A DNA stretch of 64,000 nt, from the NCBI GenBank assembly GCA_003248805.1, contig QFQY01000010.1, positions 1-64,000 on the forward strand, in the 5' to 3' direction. The notes under the pieces were generated by a model. The model was not told the origin of the DNA, did no database searches, and saw nothing but the letters and a program-made list of their open reading frames with translations. Positions within the stretch are counted from its first letter, which is position 1. Each line of letters opens with the position of its first letter. Both the position numbers and the translations under genes were made by a program. Below are positions 7,293 to 15,868 of this stretch, in pieces. The DNA is from Chelatococcus sp. (GTDB lineage Bacteria; Pseudomonadota; Alphaproteobacteria; Rhizobiales; Beijerinckiaceae).

Positions 7293-9092
7293 ATGGCGAA
7301 CGTGGAATTTATGAAGAAGGTCCGTCGCTCCGGCGCGGCAGCGGTTCTCGCTTTGCTCACGGCCGTTCCGGCGGGAGCGGCGGTCGCGCAGGGAGCGACG
7401 CCTGCGCGCGCGGTCGATCGCCTCGAGCCCGCCGACAGTCTCGAAGGGAATTATCTCGCCGCCATCGTCGCAGGCGCGGGGCGTGACCTCGGCGCCGCTT
7501 CCGTCTATCTGCGCGAGGCCATCAAGGGCGACCCGCAGAACAACGATCTGCTGGAGCGGGCCTTCGTCGCGTTCCTCGCCGATGGCGCTATGCCGGACGC
7601 CTTCCGCGCCGCCGACAAGCTGATCCAGCGCGACCCGTCCAACGGCCTCGCCCAGCTCGCAGTCGGCATCCGCGCGATCAAGCAGAAGCAGTACCAGACC
7701 GCGCGCAAGCACCTGCAGCGCGGCGGGCGCGGCCGCTCCGCCGACATCACCGCGACGCTGCTGGCCTCCTGGGCCTATCTCGGCTCGAATCAGGCCAACA
7801 GGGCGCTGGAGACGCTGGACCGGCTCAAGGGCGAGCCCTCCTACAATCTGTTCCGGGACTACCATGCCGGGCTCATTCTCGACGCCGCGGGCCGCAGGGC
7901 CGACGCCGAGAAGCGCCTGAAGAGCGCCTATGAGTCGGAGAAGACGACGCTCCGGCTGGTCGATCTCTGGGCGCGCATGCAGGCGCGAAACGGCGATTTC
8001 GCCGGCGCCGCCGAGACCTATGGCGGGTTCGACCGCCTGCTGCCCAACCATCCGATCATCCGCGACGGCCTCGCGCGCGTCGCGGCCCGCGAGGCGCCGC
8101 CACGGCAGATAGCGAACGCCCAGCAGGGCGCGGCGGAGGTGCTCTACGGGCTGGCGAGCGCCGGCAACCGCCAGGGCGACGAGGCGGCGGCGCTGCTCTA
8201 TCTGCGCTTCGCCATCTATCTCGACCCCGGCCACGACCTCGCCATCCTGACGCTGGGCGACATTCTCGAGCGGGCACGCCAGCCCGAGGACGCGGTGGCG
8301 GTCTACGAGGCCATGCCCGCGACCTCGCCGCTGCGCCCGAATGCCGAGATCCAGGCCGGACTGGCCCTGGAAAACCTCGGCCGCTCCGACGAGGCGGTGA
8401 AGCATCTCCAGAAGCTGATCGCCGACCGGCCGGACGATGTCGACGCGCTCGCCGCGCTCGGCAATGTCTATCGCTCGCGCAAGATGTTCGTGGAGGCGGC
8501 CGAGACCTACGACAAGGCCATCGCCAAGCTCGTTTCGCCCGGCCGCGCCAACTGGGATCTCTATTATTTCCGCGGCATCGCCCGTGAGCGCACCAAGCGC
8601 TGGCCGGAGGCCGAGGAGGATTTGCGCAAGGCGCTGCAGCTCCTGCCGGAGCCGCTCGGCCGCGAGCGCGCGCTCGTGCTGAACTATCTCGGCTATTCGC
8701 TGGTCGACCAGCATCTCAAGCTCGACGAGGGGCTCGACATGCTGCGTCGCGCCGTCGCCCTGCGGCCGCGCGACGGCTACATCACCGACTCGCTCGGCTG
8801 GGCCTTCTATCGGCTCGGCCGCTACGAGGAGGCGCTGCAGGAGCTGGAGCGGGCCGTCGAATTGCGCCCGTCCGACCCGGTGATCAACGACCATCTCGGC
8901 GATGTCTACTGGCGCACGGGCCGCAAGCTGGAAGCGACCTTCCAGTGGAACTATGCCCGCGACCTCAATCCCGAGCCCGAGGACCTCGAGAAGATCAAGC
9001 GCAAGATCGAGCGCGGGCTCGAGGACACGCCCTCCGCCAGCGCCGCCGAGCCGGACAAGGGCGCCAGCGAGCCGAAGAAGAACGGCGGCTGA
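7293..9092 (+). CDS. Secreted tetratricopeptide repeat protein
   Basis: 599-residue TPR protein with an N-terminal signal peptide (basic KKVRRSG, hydrophobic AAAVLALLTAVPAGAAVAQ, about residues 7-37), so it is exported to the periplasm or outer membrane. TPR-like helical repeats run from about residue 60 to 570; the clearest are ITDSLGWAFYRLGRYEEAL and VINDHLGDVYWRTGRKLEA near the C-terminus. The tail is charged and low complexity. Such proteins occur widely in alphaproteobacteria just upstream of ispE; their function is unknown. ATG 7293 has a purine-rich site immediately upstream; ATG 7311 (MKKVRRSG) is an alternative that would give a more usual signal peptide. ispE begins 25 bases after the stop, so the two are probably one operon. 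Confidence 0.88.
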   Translation: MANVEFMKKVRRSGAAAVLALLTAVPAGAAVAQGATPARAVDRLEPADSLEGNYLAAIVAGAGRDLGAASVYLREAIKGDPQNNDLLERAFVAFLADGAMPDAFRAADKLIQRDPSNGLAQLAVGIRAIKQKQYQTARKHLQRGGRGRSADITATLLASWAYLGSNQANRALETLDRLKGEPSYNLFRDYHAGLILDAAGRRADAEKRLKSAYESEKTTLRLVDLWARMQARNGDFAGAAETYGGFDRLLPNHPIIRDGLARVAAREAPPRQIANAQQGAAEVLYGLASAGNRQGDEAAALLYLRFAIYLDPGHDLAILTLGDILERARQPEDAVAVYEAMPATSPLRPNAEIQAGLALENLGRSDEAVKHLQKLIADRPDDVDALAALGNVYRSRKMFVEAAETYDKAIAKLVSPGRANWDLYYFRGIARERTKRWPEAEEDLRKALQLLPEPLGRERALVLNYLGYSLVDQHLKLDEGLDMLRRAVALRPRDGYITDSLGWAFYRLGRYEEALQELERAVELRPSDPVINDHLGDVYWRTGRKLEATFQWNYARDLNPEPEDLEKIKRKIERGLEDTPSASAAEPDKGASEPKKNGG

Positions 9093-9117
9093 GCGCCCTC
9101 GCTCGGCCGATAGCCCC

Positions 9118-9990
9118 ATGGCTGCGCTGACGACCCGCGCCCGCGCGAAGGTCAATCTCGACCTGCGCGTGCTCGCGCGCCTGGCCGACGGCTATCACGA
9201 GCTCGACAGCCTCGTCGCCTTCGCCTCGGCCGGCGATACGCTGACCCTGCATCCCGGCCCGGAGCTGTCGCTGACGATCGGCGGGCCGCAGGGCGCGGGG
9301 CTCGAAGCCGACGCCCGCAATCTCGTGCTGCGCGCCGCGCGCGCCCTCGCCGAGGAGGTCGCGTCCTTGCGCTGGGGGCGCTTCGAACTCGTCAAGCGCC
9401 TGCCCATCGCCTCCGGCGTCGGCGGCGGCTCGGCCGATGCGGCCGCCGCCCTACGGCTTCTGGCCAGGCTGAACGATATTCCGTCTGGCGATCCCACCCT
9501 GATGCGCGTCGCGGCCCGTATCGGCGCCGACGTCCCGGTCTGTGTCGAATCGCGGGCGCGCCGCATGGGCGGCGTCGGCGAACGGCTGGGGCCGGCGCTC
9601 GACCTGCCGCCGCTCTTCGCCCTGCTGGTCAACCCCGGGGTTCCTGTCGAGACGGTCGCGGTGTTCCGGAAACTGGGCTTGCAGCCGGGGGAGGCGGGGC
9701 CGGGAGCGGGCCGCGTGCCGGCCGAGCCCGGTACCGATGCGCGCGAACTGGCGGCGGCGCTGGCCGCGAGCGGCAACGATCTCGAAGCGCCGGCCCGCCG
9801 CGTCGCGCCGGTGGTCGCTCAGGTCCTCACGGCGCTCGCCGCGCTGCCGGGATGCCGGCTCGCGCGCATGTCGGGCTCGGGCGCGACCTGCTTCGCGCTC
9901 TTCGACGATTGCCGGGCGAGCGCCACGGCAGGCCGGGCCCTGCTGCGCGAGCATCCCGGCTGGTGGGTGAAGCCGACCTTGTTGCGGTGA
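9118..9990 (+). CDS. ispE: 4-diphosphocytidyl-2-C-methyl-D-erythritol kinase
   Basis: 290-residue IspE, the GHMP-family kinase that phosphorylates CDP-methylerythritol in the MEP pathway of isoprenoid synthesis. It opens with the typical RARAKVNLDLRVLARLADGYHEL (catalytic Lys and Asn region). The ATP-binding loop is LPIASGVGGGSADAAAALR (about residues 94-112). The substrate-contact region GADVPVCV and the C-terminal ARMSGSGATCFALFD are present. ATG 9118 lies 25 bases after the TPR stop; the residues in the longer open frame upstream overlap the TPR gene and are not coding. Its product feeds polyprenyl synthesis, and a polyprenyl diphosphate synthase is encoded 1.7 kb away on the other strand. 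Confidence 0.95.
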   Translation: MAALTTRARAKVNLDLRVLARLADGYHELDSLVAFASAGDTLTLHPGPELSLTIGGPQGAGLEADARNLVLRAARALAEEVASLRWGRFELVKRLPIASGVGGGSADAAAALRLLARLNDIPSGDPTLMRVAARIGADVPVCVESRARRMGGVGERLGPALDLPPLFALLVNPGVPVETVAVFRKLGLQPGEAGPGAGRVPAEPGTDARELAAALAASGNDLEAPARRVAPVVAQVLTALAALPGCRLARMSGSGATCFALFDDCRASATAGRALLREHPGWWVKPTLLR

Positions 9991-10226
9991 GGGCCGGTCC
10001 GCGCATGCGCGGCACAAGCAACGGGAGCCGGGGCAACGCGAACGCCGCCCGCGATGAGCGCGCGGGATCGCATGGCGACATGCGTGCAGCCTGATCCGAA
10101 TGCGCCGTCCGGTTGTCCGAAAAGGTCAACCGGGGCGCGCCGATCCGACCTATCGTTACGGCAGCTTGACCTGCCGTCGACGCGCGACATCGGGAGCGCG
10201 CGGGATCGTCATTCGGGAGACGCATC

Positions 10227-11654
10227 ATGCTGATCACGCGTCGCGGCCTTGCCGCAGGCCTCGCCTCGTTGCCGCTCGTGGCCTCGGTCAGCCCGCAGGC
10301 GATGGCGGCATATGGCTCCTTCTTCGGGCTGGAAGCGGGGCTGGAAGATTTCTGGCTCGCCACGGACGCCTATATCTTCGGCTATCCGCTGGTGACCATG
10401 GAAATGACCCGGCGGGTCATGACCAATGTCGCGACGCCGGTCGGAACGCGCGCGCCGATGGGCACCATCATCAAGGCGCGCCAATATCCCGATTCCAGCT
10501 TCAGGGACGTCACCGCCCCCAACGCCGACACCCTCTACACGACGGCGTTCTTCGACGTCGGAAAGGAGCCCTGGGTTCTGAGCATTCCCGACATGAAGGG
10601 CCGCTACGCCCTGATGCCGCTGCTCGACGGCTGGACCACGGTGTTCCAGGTGCCCGGCAAGCGCACCACCGGGACCGGCGCGCAGACCTACGCGATCACC
10701 GGGCCGGGATGGAAAGGCAGCCTTCCGGCCGGCATCAAGGAGTTCAAGTCGCCGACCAGCATCGTCTGGCTGCTCGGCCGCATCTACTGCACCGGCACGC
10801 CGGAGGACTATGCCGAGGTCCACAGGCTCCAGGACGAGTTCAGGCTGGTGCCGCTGAGCGCGTATGGAAAGCCTTTCACACCGCCGGTCGGCCTGGTCGA
10901 TCCGACGGTCGACATGAAGACGGCCGTGCGCGAGCAGGTGAACCGCATGGACGCGGTCTCCTACTTCACGCTGCTCTGCAAGCTGATGAAGGACAACCCG
11001 CCGACCGCGGCGGATGCGCCGCAGGTCGCGAAATTCGCCCGGATCGGGATCGTGCCGGGCAAGGACTTCGATCCCGCCAAGCTCAAGGCCGATTTCCTGA
11101 AGCGGGTGCCGGAGATCGCGGTCGACCGCATCATGCTGCAGTTCAAGATCAACAAGGCCGTGACCGAGGACAATGGCTGGGCCTTCACGACGAAGACCGG
11201 CATCTACGGGACGGACTATCTGATGCGGGCGCTCGTGACCGCGATCGGACTGGGCGCCAACCGCCCGCAGGACGCCGTCTATCCGACCTCGCAGAAGGAT
11301 GCCGTCGGAGCGAAGTACAGCGGCGCGAACAAATACGTGATGCGGTTCCCGAAGGGCCAGCTTCCCCCGGTGAAGGGCTTCTGGTCGCTGACGATGTACG
11401 ATGCCGACTATTTCTTCGTGGCCAATCCGCTGAACCGCTATTCGATCAGCGCCCGGCAGGACCTGAAGGCGAACCCGGACGGGTCGACCGACCTCTACAT
11501 CCAGCACGAATCGCCCGGTCCCCAGCGCGAATCGAACTGGCTGCCCGCTCCGGCAGGGGATTTCATCCTGATGATGCGGCTCTACTGGCCGAACGAGAAG
11601 AGCCCGTCGATCCTCAACGGGAGCTGGAGGGTTCCCGCCGTCACCAAGGCCTGA
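10227..11654 (+). CDS. DUF1254/DUF1214 domain protein, exported
   Basis: 475-residue protein of the DUF1254-DUF1214 family, whose biochemical role is not established. The N-terminus MLITRRGLAAGLASLPLVASVSPQAMA is a signal with paired Arg, resembling a weak Tat signal. DUF1254 covers about residues 35-200 (AYIFGYPLVTMEMTRR, TVTAPNADTLYTTAFFDV-type segment, PLLDGWTTVFQVPGKRTTG). DUF1214 is C-terminal (AKYSGANKYVMRFPKGQLPP, GFWSLTMYDADYFFV, NPLNRYSI, NWLPAP.GDFILMMRLYWP). ATG 10227 follows GGGAG by several bases. It stands alone with 236 bases upstream, in which I see only GC-rich sequence and no clear regulatory element, and it converges on the polyprenyl synthase gene. Confidence 0.9.
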   Translation: MLITRRGLAAGLASLPLVASVSPQAMAAYGSFFGLEAGLEDFWLATDAYIFGYPLVTMEMTRRVMTNVATPVGTRAPMGTIIKARQYPDSSFRDVTAPNADTLYTTAFFDVGKEPWVLSIPDMKGRYALMPLLDGWTTVFQVPGKRTTGTGAQTYAITGPGWKGSLPAGIKEFKSPTSIVWLLGRIYCTGTPEDYAEVHRLQDEFRLVPLSAYGKPFTPPVGLVDPTVDMKTAVREQVNRMDAVSYFTLLCKLMKDNPPTAADAPQVAKFARIGIVPGKDFDPAKLKADFLKRVPEIAVDRIMLQFKINKAVTEDNGWAFTTKTGIYGTDYLMRALVTAIGLGANRPQDAVYPTSQKDAVGAKYSGANKYVMRFPKGQLPPVKGFWSLTMYDADYFFVANPLNRYSISARQDLKANPDGSTDLYIQHESPGPQRESNWLPAPAGDFILMMRLYWPNEKSPSILNGSWRVPAVTKA

Positions 11655-11696
11655 CGAGGTCGGGGCCGATTCCCGGCGACGACGGACCGGGCGCTC

Positions 11697-12713
11697 TCAA
11701 TGCGCCCGGGCGACGCAGAAATCGACCGCGTCGTCCAGCGCCTGCTTCATCGGCGAGGACGGGAACAGGCCGAGCGCGTCCTTGGCCATCTTGGCGTAGT
11801 GCTCCGCCCGCTCGATCGTGTCGTCCAGCGCGCGATGGCGCTTCATGATCGCCTGGGCCTCCTCGAGGTCGCCCTCGCGGATGTCGCCCTCCTGAAGGGT
11901 CCGCCGCCAGAAGGCGCGCTCATGCTCGTCGCCACGGCGGAAGGACAGGACGACCGGCAGCGTGATCTTGCCCTCGCGGAAGTCGTCACCGGTGTTCTTG
12001 CCGAGCTTGGCGGCGACGCCGCCATAGTCGAGCGCGTCGTCGATGAGCTGGAAGGCGATACCGAGATTGAGGCCGTAGCTGCGGCAGGCGGCCGCGCTCG
12101 CCTTGCCGGCTTCCGCGATCACCGGGCCGACCTCGCAGGCCGCGGCGAAGAGCTCCGCCGTCTTGCCCCGGATCACGGCGAGATACTCGTCCTCGGTCGT
12201 CTCGGTGTTCTTCGCGACGGAGAGCTGCAGCACCTCGCCCTCGGCGATCACGGCGGCGGCGGTGGAGAGGATGTCGAGCGCGCGCAGCGAGCCGACCTCG
12301 ACCATCATCTTGAAGGCCTGGCCGAGCAGGAAGTCGCCGACGAGCACGCTGGCCTCGTTGCCCCAGAGCATGCGGGCGGCGAGCTTGCCCCGGCGCATGT
12401 CGCTCTCGTCGACCACGTCGTCATGCAGCAGCGTCGCCGTGTGCATGAACTCGACGGAGGCCGCGAGCTTGACGTGGCCCTCGCCGCGATAGCCGCACAG
12501 GGCCGCCGTCGCCAGCGTCAGCATCGGCCGCAGCCGCTTTCCGCCCGACGAGATCAGATGGTTCGCCACCTCCGGGATCATGGTGACCTCGGACCCGGTG
12601 CGCGACAGGATCATCGCGTTGACGCGTTCCATGTCGGCGCGGGTCAGCTCGACCAGCGGCTCGATGCCGGCCTTGCCGGTTTCCTTGTCCTCGAAAGGAA
12701 CGACGACGCCCAT
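11697..12713 (-). CDS. Polyprenyl diphosphate synthase (octa/decaprenyl type)
   Basis: 338-residue trans-prenyltransferase that extends farnesyl or geranyl diphosphate with isopentenyl diphosphate, most likely to make the side chain of ubiquinone. The first Asp-rich motif is LLHDDVVDESDMRRG (about residues 94-108, DDxxD) and the second is FQLIDDALDYGG. Also seen are SSGGKRLRPML, LVGDFLLGQAFKMMVEVGS and RGKTAELFAAACEVG, as in decaprenyl/octaprenyl synthases. ATG 12713 (MGVVVPFEDKETGKAG) is chosen; the open frame continues far upstream but becomes non-coding and overlaps the divergent DUF2007 gene. It shares a 150-base divergent promoter region with DUF2007. Chain length cannot be read from the sequence by eye. 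Confidence 0.92.
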   Translation of the reverse strand: MGVVVPFEDKETGKAGIEPLVELTRADMERVNAMILSRTGSEVTMIPEVANHLISSGGKRLRPMLTLATAALCGYRGEGHVKLAASVEFMHTATLLHDDVVDESDMRRGKLAARMLWGNEASVLVGDFLLGQAFKMMVEVGSLRALDILSTAAAVIAEGEVLQLSVAKNTETTEDEYLAVIRGKTAELFAAACEVGPVIAEAGKASAAACRSYGLNLGIAFQLIDDALDYGGVAAKLGKNTGDDFREGKITLPVVLSFRRGDEHERAFWRRTLQEGDIREGDLEEAQAIMKRHRALDDTIERAEHYAKMAKDALGLFPSSPMKQALDDAVDFCVARAH

Positions 12714-12863
12714 AAACCTGCTCCAACGGCGCTTTGTATCCGCCCCTTTGCCACATCCCTTGCACGGGTGGCCAGCCCCGCCAACGACTCGTGATGCCGC
12801 AGGCGGGGCAGCCGCGGCAAGGCGGGGCTTGCGCCGGCCGCCGCGCTCCGGCTCATTGGGCGG

Positions 12864-13088
12864 ATGCACGAGCTCCTCCGCACCAACGACATCGTCCTGA
12901 TCGGCGCCATCGAGGCGTTGCTGACGGCCGCCGACATCGAGACGCTCGTCGCCGATCAGCATATGAGCGCGCTGGAGGGCATGATCGGCGCCTTTCCGCG
13001 CCGGCTGCTGGTCCGGGAGGAGGATGCGCCCCGCGCCCGGAAACTCCTGGCCGAGGCGGGCTACGGCGCAGAACTGCGCGATGACTGA
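12864..13088 (+). CDS. DUF2007 domain protein
   Basis: 74-residue soluble DUF2007 protein: MHELLRTNDIVLIGAIEALLTAADIETLVADQHMSALEGMIG, then FPRRLLVREEDAPRARKLLAEAGYG. The family resembles a small signal-transducing alpha/beta domain and has no proven function. Its stop overlaps the start of the methyltransferase gene by 8 bases, so the two are translationally coupled; this pairing recurs in alphaproteobacteria. It is divergent from the polyprenyl synthase. Confidence 0.85.
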   Translation: MHELLRTNDIVLIGAIEALLTAADIETLVADQHMSALEGMIGAFPRRLLVREEDAPRARKLLAEAGYGAELRDD

Positions 13089-13854
13089 GACCGAGGGACT
13101 GGGGGAGATCGTCGAGGACAGGCTGCTCGACGGCCGCCTTCTGCTGCGGCAGCCGCGGAAGGGGCATCGGGCCGGCACGGATGCCGTGCTGCTGGCCGCG
13201 GCGCTTCCGGAGCTGGCGGAAGGCCCGTTGCTCGACATGGGCGCGGGCGTCGGCACGGTGGGCTTGGCCGCCGCGCTGGCGCAGCCGGCCCTGCGCGTCA
13301 CCCTGATCGAGCGCGATGCCGAGCTCGCCGCGCTCGCCCGCGACAATGTCGGCGCCAACGGATTCGCGCAGCGTGTCTCGGTTGTCACGGCCGATGTCGC
13401 CGCCTCCGCGGCCGAACTGGCGCGGCTCGGCGCGGCGGCCGGCAGCTATGCCTGTGTCGCCCTGAACCCGCCCTTCTACGCAGCGGGCGAGACGCGGGCC
13501 TCGCCGGTGGCGAATCGTCGCGGCGCCCATGTCGCCGACGTGACTCTCGGAACCTGGCTGAAGACGGCGCGACGGATGCTGCGGCCCGACGGGAGCATCG
13601 CCGTCATCCATCAGGCGCAGGCGCTGCCGGAGCTACTGGCCGGACTCGGCCCCGGCTTCGGTGCCGTCGATATCCGGCCGATCCACGGCATCGCCGCGAG
13701 GCCGGCGATCCGCGTCCTGGTGACCGCGCGTCTCGGACGCAGGCGGCCGGCGGCGCTGCTGCCGGCCCTGATCCTCAACCGCGACGGCGGGGGCTTCACG
13801 CCCGAGAGCGAGGCCGTTCATCGCGGCCTCGCCCATCTGCGACCTCACCAGTAG
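13081..13854 (+). CDS. TrmN6-like tRNA adenine N6-methyltransferase
   Basis: 257-residue class I SAM-dependent methyltransferase resembling TrmN6/YfiC, which makes m6A37 in tRNA1(Val). The opening VEDRLLDGRLLLRQPRKGHRAGTDAVLLAAA is characteristic, followed by the SAM-binding LLDMGAGVGTVGLAAAL (motif I, about residues 54-70) and LIERDAELAALARDN. The catalytic NPPF motif appears as VALNPPFYAAGE (about residues 131-142). ATG 13081 lies within the end of the DUF2007 gene. The last 10 bases overlap the 3' end of the convergent Tyr-rich protein gene. The exact tRNA target is inferred from the family. Confidence 0.88.
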   Translation: MTETEGLGEIVEDRLLDGRLLLRQPRKGHRAGTDAVLLAAALPELAEGPLLDMGAGVGTVGLAAALAQPALRVTLIERDAELAALARDNVGANGFAQRVSVVTADVAASAAELARLGAAAGSYACVALNPPFYAAGETRASPVANRRGAHVADVTLGTWLKTARRMLRPDGSIAVIHQAQALPELLAGLGPGFGAVDIRPIHGIAARPAIRVLVTARLGRRRPAALLPALILNRDGGGFTPESEAVHRGLAHLRPHQ

Positions 13855-14162
13855 TAAGGGCGCGGGCCGATGAAGGGCGGCGGAGGCGGCGGTCCGTAGA
13901 AGCGCGGACCGTAATAGGGCCGGGGCCCGTAATAGCGCGGCCCATAGTAGCGCGGGCCGTAGGGCCGGTAGTAGCGCGGCGGCGGCGGCCCGTAATAGGG
14001 GCGCGGGCCGTAGAAATACTGGGCCTGTTCCAGCATCCCGTTTTCGACCGTCGCGATAGGACCGGCTCCGGAGACGGGAGCCGCGGCCGCGGGCGCGCCT
14101 GTGAGGGCGCCGCCGCCGATCGCCGCGCTCGCCGCGAGGGCAAGCAGAATCTTGCGGATCAT
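13845..14162 (-). CDS. Secreted Tyr/Pro/Gly-rich repeat protein, copy 1
   Basis: 105-residue secreted protein with a signal peptide (MIRKILLALAASAAIGGGALTGAPAAAA). The short linker VENGMLEQAQYFYG is shared with the next gene. Most of the mature part is a low-complexity array of YYGPR, YYGPP and RFYGPP units, rich in Tyr, Pro, Gly and Arg. ATG 14162 has a strong GGAGGAAGG site upstream. It is a paralogue of the protein at 14303, and together they look like a tandem duplication with different repeat expansion. Function unknown; a surface or cell-envelope role is a guess. The 3' end overlaps the methyltransferase gene by 10 bases. Confidence 0.8.
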   Translation of the reverse strand: MIRKILLALAASAAIGGGALTGAPAAAAPVSGAGPIATVENGMLEQAQYFYGPRPYYGPPPPRYYRPYGPRYYGPRYYGPRPYYGPRFYGPPPPPPFIGPRPYYW

Positions 14163-14302
14163 GACCTTCCTCCTGGAAACGGCGTGCCGGCCCGAGGCCG
14201 CGCGGTTGCCGTCAGAGTGATAGAAGCTGTTGCCGGCCGGACGGCACTGCTGCGCCGCCCGAGAAATATCGCGATTGCGGCCGCTTCAGGGCCGCGCGCT
14301 CG

Positions 14303-14596
14303 TCAGCGGCAGACGCGCACCGGGCGGATCACCCAGCGGTAGCCGTTCCAGACGCGCCGCTCGACATAGGCGCAGCGCGGGCGATAGACCGGGCGGCCGT
14401 AATAGCGCGGAGGCGGCCGGCGATAGCGCGGCGGGCCGTAGTAGTACTGCGCCTGTTCGATCAGGCCGTCGCCGGACTGCGCGATCGGAGCCGTGGCTGC
14501 GCCGACCGGCGCGGCGCCGGCGGGCGCGGCTGTGAGACCGGCGCCTGCCAGGAGCAGGGCGCCGAACGTCGCGGCGACGAGGCGGGATGAAAGCAT
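14303..14596 (-). CDS. Secreted Tyr/Pro-rich protein, copy 2
   Basis: 97-residue paralogue of the downstream gene. It has a signal peptide (MLSSRLVAATFGALLLAGAGLTAAPAGAAP), the shared segment DGLIEQAQYYYGPPRY, and a short Arg/Pro/Tyr region (YRRPPPRYYGRPVYRPR). Unlike copy 1 it ends in a distinct domain, CAYVERRVWNGYRWVIRPVRVCR, with two Cys that could form a disulfide; this tail is common in small secreted alphaproteobacterial proteins. ATG 14596 has AGGAG upstream. The 140 bases between the two genes contain no obvious terminator, so they may be co-transcribed. Function unknown. Confidence 0.8.
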   Translation of the reverse strand: MLSSRLVAATFGALLLAGAGLTAAPAGAAPVGAATAPIAQSGDGLIEQAQYYYGPPRYRRPPPRYYGRPVYRPRCAYVERRVWNGYRWVIRPVRVCR

Positions 14597-14874
14597 GGGG
14601 CTACTCCTCTGACGTCATCGTAGTGATCCGGCTCCGGCGCTCGCCCCGAACGCTGCCGATCCTACGTTGTGAACAAGCTTAGTCCGGACGAAATGAACGA
14701 AAGCTGTCCGCCGAAGTTCCTCTCCGTTCATCGGTGCAGCGGCCCGGCATGGCGCGGAATGCTTGACCGCGGCATGCGCCAGACCCTAAGCACGCGGCCA
14801 TTCCCGACCTGCTGGAAGGCGTCGCGCCCTTGTCCGCCCTCGTTCCGCACTCTGCTTCCGCCGTGTCCCCCGCC

Positions 14875-15792
14875 ATGGACCCGACACGCTCCTTCCAGGG
14901 GCTGCTGCTGACGCTCCAGCGCTTCTGGGCCGAGCGAGGCTGCGTCGTGCTCCAGCCCTATGACATGGAGGTCGGCGCCGGCACCTTCCACCCGGCGACG
15001 ACGCTGCGCGCTCTCGGGCCGAAGCCGTGGAAGGCGGCCTATGTGCAGCCGTCGCGGCGGCCCAAGGACGGTCGCTACGGCGAGAACCCGAACCGCCTGC
15101 AGCACTACTACCAGTTCCAGGTCATCCTGAAGCCGTCGCCGCCGGACCTGCAGCAGCTCTATCTCGACTCGCTCGCGGCCATCGGCGTCGACCTGGCGCT
15201 GCATGACGTGCGCTTCGTCGAGGACGACTGGGAGAGCCCGACGCTCGGCGCCTGGGGCCTCGGCTGGGAGTGCTGGTGCGACGGGATGGAGGTCAGCCAG
15301 TTCACCTATTTCCAGCAGGTCGCGGGTGTCGAATGCGCGCCGGTCTCGGGCGAGCTGACCTACGGGCTCGAGCGGCTGGCGATGTATGTCCAGGGCGTGG
15401 AGAACGTCTACGACCTCAACTTCAATGGCGGAGAGGGCGCCGAGCGCATCTCCTATGGCGATGTCTTCCTGCAGGCCGAGCAGGAGTATTCGCGGCACAA
15501 TTTCGAGCACGCCAACACCGAGACGCTGTTCCGCCACTTCGCCGACGCCGAAGCCGAGTGCAAGGCGCTGCTGGCGGCCGGCGAGGCGAAGGCCGGCGCC
15601 AACGATTCCCGTCACCAGATGGCGCTGCCGGCCTATGACCAGTGCATCAAGGCGAGCCATGTCTTCAATCTGCTCGACGCGCGCGGCGTGATCTCGGTCA
15701 CCGAGCGCCAGAGCTACATCCTGCGCGTGCGCGAACTCGCCAAGGCCTGCGGTGCGGCCTGGCTGAAGACGGCGGGCGGGGGCGCATTGTAA
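14875..15792 (+). CDS. glyQ: Glycine-tRNA ligase alpha subunit
   Basis: 305-residue alpha subunit of the alpha2beta2 bacterial glycyl-tRNA synthetase, which carries the aminoacylation active site. FQGLLLTLQRFWAERGCVVLQPYDMEVGAGTFHPATTLRALGPKPW, split by motif, is the family opening; YVQPSRRPKDGRYGENPNRLQHYYQFQV and WEVGWECWCDGMEVSQFTYFQQ-like segments follow. ATG 14875 (MDPTRSFQG) aligns with other GlyQ starts; an in-frame TTG at 14830 has a better ribosome-binding site (GGAAGG) and is an alternative. TTGACC at 14763-14768 is a possible -35. The 278 bases upstream hold nothing else recognisable. Unusually, glyS does not follow directly: a Fic gene lies between. Confidence 0.96.
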   Translation: MDPTRSFQGLLLTLQRFWAERGCVVLQPYDMEVGAGTFHPATTLRALGPKPWKAAYVQPSRRPKDGRYGENPNRLQHYYQFQVILKPSPPDLQQLYLDSLAAIGVDLALHDVRFVEDDWESPTLGAWGLGWECWCDGMEVSQFTYFQQVAGVECAPVSGELTYGLERLAMYVQGVENVYDLNFNGGEGAERISYGDVFLQAEQEYSRHNFEHANTETLFRHFADAEAECKALLAAGEAKAGANDSRHQMALPAYDQCIKASHVFNLLDARGVISVTERQSYILRVRELAKACGAAWLKTAGGGAL

Positions 15793-15814
15793 CAACAGCC
15801 AATCGGTGAGATAG

Positions 15815-15847
15815 GGATTATAACAAATCCCGAGTTTGTTATAATCC
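15815..15847 (+). promoter_or_regulatory. Palindrome over a probable -10 box of the Fic gene
   Basis: Perfect 13-bp inverted repeat, 15815-15827 (ggattataacaaa) and 15835-15847, with a 7-base centre. It is AT-rich in a GC-rich region. The right arm contains TATAAT at 15840-15845, 24 bases before the Fic start codon, so a protein bound here would cover the promoter. An operator is the best reading; a terminator for glyQ is less likely because no T-run follows. Confidence 0.6.
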
Positions 15848-15868
15848 TCCCCCGAGCGATTGCACCCG

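Noticed and set aside
15781..15868. The palindrome after glyQ as a rho-independent terminator.
   Set aside because: The stem is AT-rich, no T-run follows the right arm, and it contains a -10-like box for the next gene, so an operator is the better reading.
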